The position numbers were made by a program, and so were the translations under genes. The notes beneath the pieces are model-generated. The model was given only the letters and a program-made list of their open reading frames with translations. It made no database searches and was not told the origin of the DNA. This document shows, piece after piece, positions 45,251 through 56,665 of a DNA stretch of 64,000 nucleotides (position 1 is its first letter; every line of letters begins with the position of its first letter). Source of the DNA: Cryptomeria japonica. Taxonomy: Eukaryota; Streptophyta; Pinopsida; Cupressales; Cupressaceae. The stretch is taken from positions 608,642,677-608,706,676 of the forward strand of contig NC_081405.1 in NCBI RefSeq assembly GCF_030272615.1, read 5' to 3'.

Positions 45251-46424
45251 TAAGTCTTGCAACCATCACAAAGAAAACACAGGTGCATGCATATATATAG
45301 ACCGAAAACTAATGATATTGCTAAAATTAATAGACATGTCTCGTACATTATTATTTATTATCAAACATATTTTGAGTGTAGAGATAGGGAAATGATAGGT
45401 TTGACCAAACCAGCCCAGCCCATACCAAGCCCAAGAGCCGAACTTTGACCCTGTTGGCTGCAGTGGTAGTACTTTGACATCCACGCTAGGTATACTACTT
45501 AGTGGGTATTTTTCCTGCTTCCATATCCATGCCTCATCCCTTATAATTAATAGCTCATCACAAACATTGTAGTGGGGACCTCAGTTTGTCCAATCTAAGT
45601 CCAACAACAACACGAGTTGAAAAGATATGAAAGGGAAAATTGTTGAACTATGAAACACATCCACCACACTCATGGTTTCAATTGCTAAAAGGGATAGTAG
45701 TTTAAAATTTAATCTTTTGTTTATGACTTATTAATTATCTACAACAATTAAATGATAAAGATACGACTGCCGGGAGAAACTACTTCAAGTGAAAGGGAAT
45801 AACGATTCAAGGTTGACCATTCAAACAAATACTAAGGACTGGTCATGAGAGAACATCAAGCAGGGAAGATTTCATCATATTATTAATCTAATCTGAAGTA
45901 CTCAGTTGAGGAGAATAAATACCAAGACATGGACACATGAGGAAATGATGATTAGGGGGCATTAGAGATTTGTCTTGTATACTAAGAGCAGTGATAAAGA
46001 CAAAGTGAAATGATACGATTCATGGAAAGATTTGAACTAAAAGGCGTGGACATAAAAGGCAGTGATTTATTCATGGAAAAGTGGTGCTTACAACAACGGT
46101 CATTAAGGCCTAACATAGAGTTGATTGAATATATACCAATTGAGTGAAGAAGGAGAGCAGTGATCATCTAACAAGTTATCTCCCCTCAGCAATGACAAGT
46201 GATCTTCCTTCAATGATCGTTGGATGATAGCGACCAATGGAGATATCCACCGACCAATAAAAAAGAAGAGTGGACAAGACATATCCAACGATCATGAAGG
46301 AAAAAGAATTCATGATATGAACAGTGCTTATGAATAATCCAAGACAAGTCAAAGTCAATAGATGATACAAGTCAGCATTACATAGGTTGCCACATCAAAT
46401 AGGAATGGGAATTAACAAATGATA
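45251..46424. other. Stretch without a recognisable gene
   Basis: Only short open frames on both strands. I see no domain, no terminal repeat and no RNA gene. It forms the left flank of the Gypsy array; TGATA (46420-46424) would be the left target duplication, whose partner is outside the window. Confidence 0.45.
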
Positions 46425-47471
46425 TGATCCAAGAGGATATGCTGCATCAAAATAGTTCAAAATTCCACATGGCACCCACATAACGGTTAATTCTGAACAC
46501 AACCGTTTTTTATTGTATTGGTCCAAAATGTTAGTTACCACTCAACCTCCGACATTCCCTCATTACCATTGCACCACGAGATTCACGCTAGTCTAATTGG
46601 GGCAGCAGTTTTAGTTAAACAAATCCATGCTTCAATATGGGCCAAAAGGGGAGGCTGACAGTTCGACCCACCAACCTCCCCACTCCATGTTCCACTCCTA
46701 ACCGGTACTGTAAGCAGAATCTCTGGGCCTAAAATTGACTTTTTGGCTTTTGTTGAATGGTAAGCCGAGAGTTTAGAGATCGAGCCGAACTCGATTCATC
46801 CCCCATTTGCTAATTCAAACCAAAATCAAATAAACATAAAGTGCCTAATCCGATAAAGTTTGAATTACGAGATTTTTCAAGGATTATTAGGGGATTTTAA
46901 ATGAAATTGTAAAGCCCGAAATTATAAGGGAAATTATTTTAAAAGGGGTAGGTTTATTAGAAGATTTATATGTTGTAAATTGTAGATATTGCTGATTCCC
47001 AAAATTATTTGGTTTTAAGCCAAATTGGGCAAAAATTGAGTATTAAACGGGGGTAGCTTAGGAGTTTGAGTTAGTGGTGAGTTGTGAGAGAATTTTCTTG
47101 AAGAGTTTGAGTGTTCAACTCTGTGCATCAAAGGATATTCATACCGTTGCACTTGAAGGAGAAGAACTTTGTACCTCTTGTAATCAGGAGACTTGGAACT
47201 TTGCCTAGTTGAAGGCCTTGTGACCACTTTTGGAGCATAATCAAGAATTGATCACTCTAGTGGACAGGGACCTGGAGACGTAGCCATATTGGTGAGCTTC
47301 GTTATCAACTCGTGTTCTTGTCTTCTCTCTTCTTTCTCTCTTTTGTTAATTCATCGCTTTATTATTGTTGTATTTCTTTAAGCATTTCAATTATACTTTA
47401 AAATCCTTCAAGTTAATCGTTGTATAAGTTAACATTACACGTGCAACTATCATAGATCCTAACATAATCAG
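46425..47471 (+). repeat. Gypsy array LTR 1, about 1.05 kb
   Basis: Starts TGATCCAAGAGGATATGC and ends CCTAACATAATCA. It shares CACATGGCACCCACATA, CCTCATTACCATTG, TTTAAGCCAAATTGGGC and GTTGCACTTGAAGGAGAAG with the other two LTRs. A primer-binding-site-like TGGTATTAGAGC follows at 47479-47490. Confidence 0.85.
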
Positions 47472-50400
47472 ATCAAGTGGTATTAGAGCTTTTTGTGACT
47501 AGTGTTTTCAGAGGTGAATGATAACGAGAACTAAGAGCCAACGAGGTGAAGGCACACTCATGGAATACAATCCAGAGATCGGGAAAAGAAGGATTTTCCC
47601 ACATTTAGAGATGGCAGCTGAAGAAGGCCAAACCGAGTTCAATGGGAAAGCCTTACATAAGGCATTTCTTGATATGAAGTCAATGGTTAAAGTTCTTTTC
47701 GAAGAAAGACAAGAATGGTAGAAACAGGAAAAAGGAGGCACATCGAAACTAGATAATAAATGCAAAAGATCGGGAGATGGTGATTCCCCAAGAAAAACTC
47801 CTCCTTATCCTCATTCTTCTCCTTCTCCCGTTGCTTCTCCATCTTCTTTAATTAATCCTTTTAAGGGAACATATAAGCTTGTAATCAAACTTGATGTAAA
47901 ATTTGAATTACCTAAATATAGTGGGGAACTAAGTGTTGAAAAACTTGACGACTGGATACAACAAGTAGAGGTTTACTATAGGATACAGGGCTTACCAGAA
48001 GATGCCTCTAGGATAGAGTTGTATACTCTCTGTTTAGGAGGTACTTCTCTCACCTAGTGGGAGAGTAGGACCCAAGAGGAGCTTGCCCGTCATGGTAGAG
48101 TTAGGATGTCATAGATGGAGTTTGTTGTCACTCTGAAGAGCAATTCTATCCTTTAGGACACAAGCAACAACTAACTATTAGTTGGAAAACCTTTATGCAA
48201 GTAAAAAGCCAAATAGTGTAGGAGTACACCCATGATTTTAGAAAATGGGAAATAGCATTGAATGTACCTTTGTATACCCAAGATACCTTACTTAAATATA
48301 TAGGTAGTTTACATTCCTACCTCTGACACAGTATCCTCATGTTGAATTCTAGTAATTTGGATCAGGTATGTCTCCAAGCTACTTGAATTGAGTCTAGTGG
48401 TAAGAACAGTTCCAGTGAACACTTTGCTAAGAAATAATCCAAGAAACCACCAGAGGGAAAATTAAAGGATAAAGGTAAAGGGAAGAAGACAACTAAAGTA
48501 AAGAAAGAGGATGTTAAGCCTACGTGCTCTCATTGTAAGAAAGAAGGGATTGAAGATTCTAGGTGTTGGAATTTGCATCTGGAAGTAAGGCTGAAGCAAT
48601 ATAGAGGTAACAAAGGTCCAAAGAAGACTACTGTGTTGATCCACCAATATCTTGGATATAATTCTAGAGATGAAACTCAGATAGTTGCTACCATGATCCA
48701 AGGTACTATGAAAGGTAAAACTCTCTCATTAAATGCAGATGTTTCTGATGCAAGTACAAGCAAAGCAAATTCTCTTCCTAATGTGGATAAACAAAGAAAT
48801 AAACTTTTTCACATTCGTGTGGTAACTAAACACACTAAGATTGATACTCTATTTGATACTGGTTCACAAATAGTAATGATTCATAATTGCAGGTGACAAA
48901 ACAGTGCAAACTACGTTTTGCCATTACTGCTAATTTCATTGATGAAGTAGAAGTAGATGTTCTAACTTTGGATATTAGTGCACTTTTGTTAGGAAGTCCA
49001 TATATTTTTTATATACAAGCAATATTTTGCAGGGGGGAGAATAAGTATCATTTCTTCAAAGATGGTAAAGAGTACATAGTTAGATAACATAAAGTCAAAA
49101 CTAATCTTGCATTAGTAAATGCTGATCAAATGAAAAGATTAGTAAATACTAGTAAAAACTTTGTTCTTATGCTTGTAAAATCCAAGGATGAGGATAAATC
49201 CAAGGTATTTAAGGGGTCTAAACAAGGATATAAGACCTAGTTGGTCAAAATTGTATCTACATATGATGACCTTTTTCAGGAACCAAAGGGGTTTCCCCGT
49301 AAGAGAGAGATCCAGCATGAGATAAATTTGGAATAAGACGTGCCTCTTCCTAATATCGGCATATATCGCTTTATCTATTCTACAAAATGAAGAGATCAAG
49401 AAACAAGTTCAGGAGTTAGTCAAGAATGGGGTGATTCAACCAAGTACATCTCCTTGTGGCTCACAAATTGTACTAGTGCCAAAGAAGGATGGGTCTTGGA
49501 GGATGTGTATAGACTACCAAGCCCTAAATAAGATCATAGTAAATAATAGGTATCCTCTTCCTCGTATTGATGATTTACTTGATCAGCTAAAGCATGCAGT
49601 TTATTTTACTAAGCTGGATTTGCAAAGTGGTTATCATCAGATTAGGATCGTAGAAAATGACATTTGAAAAAGTGCATTCAAGACTAAGGAAGGACTATAC
49701 GAATGGTTGGTAGTTCCTTTTGGGTTGTGCAATGCACTAGCCACTTTCATGCGTGTAATGAATGATGTATTTTGTCCTTTCATTGATGAATTTGTAATAG
49801 TCTACCTAGGCAATATCCTTGTATTCAGTAAGTCTTGGGATGATCATGTAAGTCATATAAAGAAAGTTTTTGATGTTTTGAGAAAAGAAAAACTCTATGT
49901 AAATATGTCAAAATAAGAGTTCGCAAATACATCTCTAGTGTACTTAGTCTATGTCGTAGAAAATGGTCAGTTGAAAGTCCACCCTATGAAGGTCGAGGTA
50001 ATTTTAAAATTTCCTAAGCCAAGTACAATAACTTAAGTCAGAAGTTTCTTAGGTGTTGTTCAGTACTGGAAAGAGTTCATTTATAACTTCTCCTATATAA
50101 CATCATTGTTGCATGCATTGAGAATTACAAAGACAACTTTCAAGTGGGGAGGACCTCAGCAGAAGGCTTTCAACACTTTGAAGGAGAAGTTGAGCACCGC
50201 ACCTATTCTGACTTTGCCAAATCTACAGAAACCATTCGAGATCAAAACCGATGCAAGTGGGTTAGCCATGGGAGCAGTTCTAATGTATAGAGGTAAGTCG
50301 ATATGTTATCACTCTGAAACTTTCACATCTACAGTGAGTAACTATCCTACTTATGATAAGGAACTCTATGTAGTAGTTCAAAGTGTTAAAAAATGGAAGC

Positions 50401-52121
50401 ACTATCTAATGGGAAAAGAAACAATCATCCACACTGATCACAAACCACTACAATATTTGCATTCACAATCATAATTGGAGCAAAGTAGGCACTTTAGGTG
50501 GATGGGATTCCTTCAACAATTTCACTTAGTAATTAAGTACAAGAAGGGTGTCCATAATAAGTTAGAATATATGGTTTCCAGGCCTACTATCATGACTGCT
50601 TTGGTTATCCTTTAGGGGAGTTCCATGGTTCCTGAAAGTTTCCAAGAACAATATGCCATGGATGAAAACTTTAAGGATATTTATACAGCTCTAATCATAA
50701 AAAACCAAGTAGATGAAAAGAACTACTGTGTGAAAGATAAACTATTGTATCATTTAGGAAATTTATGTATTCCTAAAGGTGAACAATCACAAATAGTTAG
50801 AGAAGCTCACACATCATTGATTGCTGGACACTTTGGCATTAGCAAGACAATGACTCAGTTGCAAAAATACTGTTATTGGCCTGACATGCAGGAAACTGTA
50901 ACTAAATATATCAAAGGATGTATAATGTGTGCAAACCAGTAAACCCAGTAATAGGAATTTGGGGTTGTACACACCTCTTCTTGTTCTGTGTCGACCTTGG
51001 GAAAGTCTTTCGATGGATTTTATTGGAGGACTTACCATATCTAAAAAGGGACATGACTATATATCTATAGTAGTTGATAGATTCAACAAAATGTGTGTTC
51101 TAATGCCTTGTAAGAAACAAATCACAACTGAAATGACAACTCATTTGTACTTCCAATATGTATGGGTCCATTTTGGGCTCCCTACTTCCATTGTATCAAA
51201 TCAAGATTCTCGATTCCTAGGAGAATTATTGTCTGCATTATCGGATCTCATGGACACAAAGCTAAAGAAAAGTATAGCTTTCCATCCTCAGACCGATGAA
51301 CAAATAGAAGTGGTAAATAGAATAGTTGTACACTTGCTTCAAGGCTACTATAACAAACATCCCAAGCTATGGGATGAGAGTTTACACTATGTGCAACATG
51401 CCTACAATCATGCAACACATTCTTCTACAAAAAGGTTTCCAATTGAGACATGTTTTGGATATCTATTGCAAACTCCGATGGACTTCACCTTTGAAAAAGA
51501 TGACGTTGAAGACAAGTGTCATGATGCAAAGAATTTTTTGAAGTTCATTCCAAAAGTTCAAGCTATTCATTAGGCAGTAGAAGCTCAGTTGGAGAAGAGC
51601 CAAGCCAAATACAAGGCTCAACATGACAAGCACCGCATAGATCATCATTTTTAGGCTGGCAATCATGTTTGGTTACATGTCAGCAAGGAAAGAATGGAAG
51701 GTGAAGGTAAAAAGCTTAAGCATATTAGATATGGTCCCTTTGAGATCTTGGAAAAGATCGATACCAATGCCTTTTGGCTGAATCTTCCTCCATATATGAA
51801 AATTTACTCAATTGTAAATGTAGAAAATCTGAACTTGTATGAGCCTCCAATTATTCTGGATGAAGAGGTTGATGTTCAGGTCCCATCAATAGATGACCTT
51901 TCACCTAGGTATATATCAGAGCTACCAAAGGATGTCATTATTGACAGAAATGTTAGATCTTCAAAAAGAGGTGCTATTGAGTACCTTAAAGTAGGACATA
52001 AAGGGAGGCATCCTAGAAAAGCACAATGGATGGAGGTTGAAAGAGTGAGGGAGTTGTATCCTCATATACTTTCTGACTAGTCAAGCTTTTGGAGGTCCAA
52101 AATATCTCCAATGGGGAGGAT
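47472..52121 (+). pseudogene. Gypsy array internal region 1 (gag-pol with chromodomain-like end)
   Basis: Gag lies at about 47.5-48.5 kb and protease near 48.85 kb (DTLFDTGS). RT is at about 49.4-49.95 kb (SPCGSQIVLVPKKDGSWRMC, then [16 protein letters not shown]). RNase H follows at about 50.1-50.5 kb (KTDASGLAMGAVL, then IIHTDHKPLQYL). Integrase is at about 50.8-51.6 kb, with its HHCC finger (AGHFG, then CIMC) and core (SMDFIGGL). A C-terminal part with RYGPFEILEKI and a chromodomain-like LPKDVIIDRNVR segment reaches 52.08 kb. A purine tract (ATGGGGAGGA, 52111-52120) precedes LTR 2. It is the most complete of the three copies, and broken in several places. Confidence 0.85.
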
Positions 52122-53120
52122 TGATCAAGGAGGATATGCTCCATCAAAATAGTTCAAAATTCCACATGGCACCCACATAGTGGTTAATTCCAAACACAAC
52201 AGTTTCTAATTATATTGGTCCAAAATGTTGGTTTGGATATTCGAACACCACACCACTCAACCTCCACCATTCCCTCATTACCATTGAACCATGAGATTCA
52301 TGCTAGTCTAATTGCGGCAGAAGTTCTAGCTAAACAAAGCGATGGTTCAATATGGGCCAAAAGGGAAGGCCGACAGTTCGACCCACCAACCTCCCCACTC
52401 CATGTTCCACTCCTAACCGCTACCATAAGAAGGATCTTTGGGCCAAAAATTGACTTTTGGGTTTTGTTAAATGGTAAACCGAGAGTTTATGGATCGAGCC
52501 CAACCTGATTCATCCCCCATTTGCTAATTCAAACCAAAATAAAATAAACATAAAGTTCCTAATATGATAAAGTTTGAATTATGATATTTTTAAAGGATTA
52601 TAAGGGGATTTTAAATGGCATTGTAAAGCCTGAAGTTATAAGGGCAATTATTTTAAAAGGGGTGGGTTTATTTAAAAGATTTATATGTTGGAAATGGGAG
52701 ATATGGCTGATTCCCAAAATCATTTGGTTTTAAGCCAAATTGGGCAAACATTGTGTATAAAAGGGGGGTAGCTTAGGAGTTTGAGTTAATGGTGAGTTGT
52801 GAGAGAATTTTCTTGGAGAGTTTGAGTATTCAAGTCTATGCATCAGAGGAGATTCATACCATTGCACTTGAAGGAGAAGAACTTTGTAACTCTTGTAATC
52901 GAGAGACTTGGAACTTTGTCTAGTTGAAGGCCTTGTAACTACTTTTGGAGCATAATCAAGGATCAGTCACTCTATTGGAGAGGGACTCAAAGATGTAGCC
53001 ATATTGGTGAACTCCATTATCAACTCGTGTTCTTGTCTTCTCTCTTCTTTCTCTCTTTTGTTAAATTCATTGCTTTATTATTTTTGTATTTCTTTAAGCA
53101 TTTCAATTATGCTTTAAAAT
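52122..53120 (+). repeat. Gypsy array LTR 2, left part (interrupted by a nested element)
   Basis: Starts TGATCAAGGAGGATATGC after the purine tract and matches LTR 1 up to GCTTTAAAAT. The remaining 67 bp resume at 56599 after the nested element. Added together the LTR is about 1.07 kb, like its neighbours. Confidence 0.87.
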
Positions 53121-53725
53121 TGATGCAGGAGCATCCCTGGTCGATGAGCAATCTTGCATCAACCAAGAAAAATTTCCTTTCTTGTTTAGTTCATTGTGTA
53201 GTTTTAGTATTCTTACCGATATGTACCGGTAGTTGCTTGTTCTTCATGGCAAATCTTGTTTGCAGTTTCTTGGCAGTTTGACGTGGTTGATTCAAGATTT
53301 CTAGTTCATTTGGGTTCTTCTCCAGTCATTTATCATTTCTAGTTGGTTGTTTCTAGGTTTCTAGGATAGTTCTTGTGCTTACCAATTAGTTTTCCTTCAT
53401 TACCGGTGTGATTCTTGGCATGTGGATCCATCTTGGCTCTTGTTTGATGTTCCTTGGAATGTGGCTGACCTTCCTGCTGATCCGGTTGATTCTTAGAGTC
53501 CTGGTTGGATTGTATCTAGCTTGAAGCCTTCTTGTAACCTGTTAACTACTGGATGTTCTTTAATGATAATTTGATGATTACCACGTGATTTTTAGAAATT
53601 CTATGGTGTGGATATGATCTATTTGTATGAATTTGTTATGTTTTCTTACTGCTTTCATTGTGTCTCTCTTGCTGCATAAGTCGATTGACTCTTTTGAGGG
53701 TTTTTTATCGGTTATGGCTGCATAA
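53121..53725 (+). repeat. 5' LTR of the nested element
   Basis: Matches 55820-56593: ATGAGCAATCTTGCATCAAC, TTCATTTGGGTTCTTC, TTGGATTGTATCTAGCTTG and GGTTATGGCTGCATAA. It is shorter than the right LTR (605 against 774 bp) through indels. Confidence 0.85.
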
Positions 53726-53739
53726 ATTGGTATCAGAGC

Positions 53740-55819
53740 TAGTTATGGACTGGCTGGTGGAAGAATTATTTGCGATAATTGAGGCATTCCTTGAGGTGGA
53801 TAGATTAATTAGAGGCAGGTTGCATGGGTGTTCAATAGATCACCGAGGGGAGGCAATTGAAACTAGTAGTCAGATCATTGAGTTGAGGCAGTTCGCCAGA
53901 GTGGAAGGAGAGATGAATCCTAGGAGAACAAACCCCTAGAGGGTAGAGAAGATGATGGAAGACTTCAAGAATGAAGTGAGGAATGAAATCCATAATGTTT
54001 TGGCTAGTTTGCGAACAAACCCAAACTCTGAGGATGAGTATGAGGAAGCCAGTGAAGAGCTTGAGGAAGCTAAAGGACCAGAAGATGAGAGAGAGGAAAG
54101 ATTCCTAAGAGTAGTGGCACAAGGAAATAAAGTGCATAAAGTTGATGTTTCTAACTGTTTCGGAATGTTGAACCTGGAGGATCTGATCGATTGGATGAGA
54201 GAGTTGGAAGACTACTTTGAGTTTGAGGAAGTCAAGGGCCCATAGAGAATTTGGTTGGCACAAACCAAGTTGAAAGGGCATGCTACCTTGTGGTGGAAAG
54301 AGTTGTAGAAAGACAGAGTGGAGAATTGTGAATTGAAGATCACCTGGTGGAGACAATTGGTTTCAAGATTGAAGGTCAAGTTCATACTGGGAGACTATGA
54401 ACTGGAGTTTTTCAAGAAGTTGTAGAACCTAAAACAAAGAAACATGATTGTGAAGGAATATACTGAGAAATTATATAAGGTGGTAATCCGATTAGGAAAT
54501 AGAGAGATGGACAGAGAAAAGGTGGAAAGGTACATCAATGGACTTGCTTTTAATAGTCAAGATGAGATGAGTATGTTGAAGGTTTCAATAGTTGAAGAAG
54601 CTTACCATTATGCTTTGAAGGTTGTGGAGAAGGTGAGAAGAAGACAACTAAATAAGGGAAAGGAGAAATTCAAGATGAATGATAGTATGAAGAAACCGGT
54701 TGAAGAAGAGGACTCAAATCCTAAGTGGAGTAAAGAAATAGAATAGAAGACACCAAGGAAGGGTAGCAGTAGTACCGGTAGAGAATTTCTTGGAAAATGT
54801 TTCAAGTGTGGAGAAACTAGACATAGATCCTATGAATGTAAGTAAGGAATGGTAAGAAGTTGTGTGGCAAGTGAAGAACTAGATGGTATTGAATCTGACT
54901 ATGCACTGAAGCAAGGAGAATCTCTTATGTTCCGAAAAAAGGATATCAGATCTACTCAAAGGAGGAGTCTTTTCTGGACGGTATGCAAATCAGGTGGTAA
55001 GTGTTGCCAGGTCATTGTATATAGTGGAAGTATTGATAATTTAGTATCGAAGGAGATGGTTGAGAAGCTTGGTTGAAGAGGCTTGAGCATCCTTTTCCTT
55101 ATGGGGTAAGTTGGTTAGAAGATGATCAAAAGGTAGAGATAAAGGAGCAGTGTTGGGTGAGTTTCAAAATTGGGCCTTTCAGAGATGAATTTTTATGTGA
55201 TATTGTATCAATGAATGTTTTGCCATGTCTTATTGGGAAAACCTTAGTAGTATGATAGAGGATCTATTTATGACTGTAGAAGAAACCTAGTTACTATTGA
55301 AAATGATGGACATAAGTTCACATTGATTTCTTTGAAGGAGGAAGAGAAGGAGGTGAAGAATATGAGTCTTGAGAAAAGTTATAGGAAACCGGTGGTAGAG
55401 GTTATACTAGAAGGTTTCATAGAACTAGTTGCAGAGGTTTTGAAGAAAGATCTAATAGAACTAGTCATAGAGATTATACCAGAGGGTGAAATGAGTTGCA
55501 GAAGGGTTTGACAGATGAGTCTGATGGACAAATGGAACCGGATGACAAGGAGCTGATGGTAATAAACTAGATACAACCTTATGGCAGAACCAAATCAGAA
55601 TTGTAGAAACAAAGACAAAGTGCAAATCTAAAGCAAAAAAGGAGAAACAATGAGAGTCATAGGTTAGAGAAACCAGTTGAAACACTGGAAGAGATAGAGC
55701 AGAGATTGATAGATAAAGAAGATGTTTCGATCAGAAATGAGCATGGGATCTTCATTCCAAATCCTTTTAGATGTCCATGAGTTTCCTCTCATGGAACATC
55801 TTTTTCTACCTGGGTTGTT
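53740..55819 (+). pseudogene. Internal region of the nested element: gag-like with zinc knuckle
   Basis: An acidic segment (SEDEYEEASEELEEAKGPED near 54.03 kb) precedes a retrotransposon-gag segment (LEDLIDWMRELEDYFEFEEV, then KLKGHATLWWKEL, and EYTEKLYKVVIRLG). A CCHC knuckle and a protease-like IVYSGSIDNLVS near 55.03 kb follow. The remaining sequence to 55.8 kb has Glu/Lys/Val-rich near-repeats (LVAEVLKKDLIELVIEII) and no further pol domain. Confidence 0.75.
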
Positions 55820-56593
55820 TGATGCAAGAGCATCCCCAAACGATGAGCAATCTTGCATCAACAAAAAACATTTTCCTTGCTTATTTAGTTCTTTTTGCAA
55901 TTTTGGTATTCTTATCAGTATGTACTGGTAGTTTCTTGTTCTTCATGGCATATATAGTTTGTAGTTTCCTGGTAGTTTCATGTGGTTGATTCCAAATTTC
56001 TAGTTCATTTGGGTTCTTCTTCGGTCAGTTATCGCTTCTCGTTGGCTGTTTTTGGGATAGTTCTTGTACTTATCGGTTGGTTTTCCTTCATTACCGATGC
56101 AATTAATTTTGTGTGGATCAATCTTGGGTCTTGTCCGATGTTTCTTGGCATGTGGCTGACCTTCTTGCTGATCCACATGACTTGGTTGTTATTTTCCAGA
56201 AATATTTCTTAAATCTTAGGGCCATCCTAATTAGACATTTCATTTTCCTGCATTGGTGAATGTAATCTTTTGAGACTGACTCGGATATGTTCTAATACAT
56301 ATAAATATGGTGTTATGTAATCATTTGTAGGGGGTAGAGGAAGTAGAATTGAGAATAAGGATTTATATTTGCATGTTGTGATCCGGTTGATTGTTAGAGT
56401 CCTAGTTGGATTGTATCTAGCTTGAAGCCTGCATGTAACTGGTTAACTACTGGATGATTGCTAGAAGTTCTATGGAGTGGATATGAAATGTTTGTATGAA
56501 TTTGTTATATTTTCTTACTGATTTTGTTGTGTCTCTCTTGGTGCATAAGCTGGTTGACTCTTTTGATGGTTTCTACCGGTTATGGCTGCATAA
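55820..56593 (+). repeat. 3' LTR of the nested element
   Basis: Starts TGATGCAAGAGCATCCCC and ends GGCTGCATAA just before the second AAAAT. A segment around 56200-56370 has no counterpart in the left LTR. Confidence 0.85.
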
Positions 56594-56598
56594 AAAAT

Positions 56599-56665
56599 CC
56601 TTCAAGTTAATTGTTGTATAAGTTAACATTACACATGCAAGTGTCATAGATCCTAACATAATCAG
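56599..56665 (+). repeat. Gypsy array LTR 2, right part
   Basis: CCTTCAAGTTAATTGTTG through CCTAACATAATCA matches the last bases of LTR 1 exactly where the left part stopped. It is followed by the primer-binding-site position of internal region 2 (56673). Confidence 0.87.

Larger units (their letters stand above)
53121..56593 (+). mobile_element. Gag-only Gypsy-type element nested in LTR 2
   Basis: LTRs are 53121-53725 and 55820-56593; both start TGATGCA(G/A)GAGCATCCC and end GGTTATGGCTGCATAA. A perfect primer-binding site TGGTATCAGAGC (53728-53739) follows the left LTR. The direct repeat AAAAT (53116-53120 and 56594-56598) is the target duplication. The inside holds gag-like sequence at about 53.7-54.75 kb, a CCHC knuckle (CFKCGETRHRSYEC, near 54.8 kb) and the beginning of a protease-like stretch. 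I see no RT or integrase, so it needed help to move. A broken fossil, younger than the array. Confidence 0.85.
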
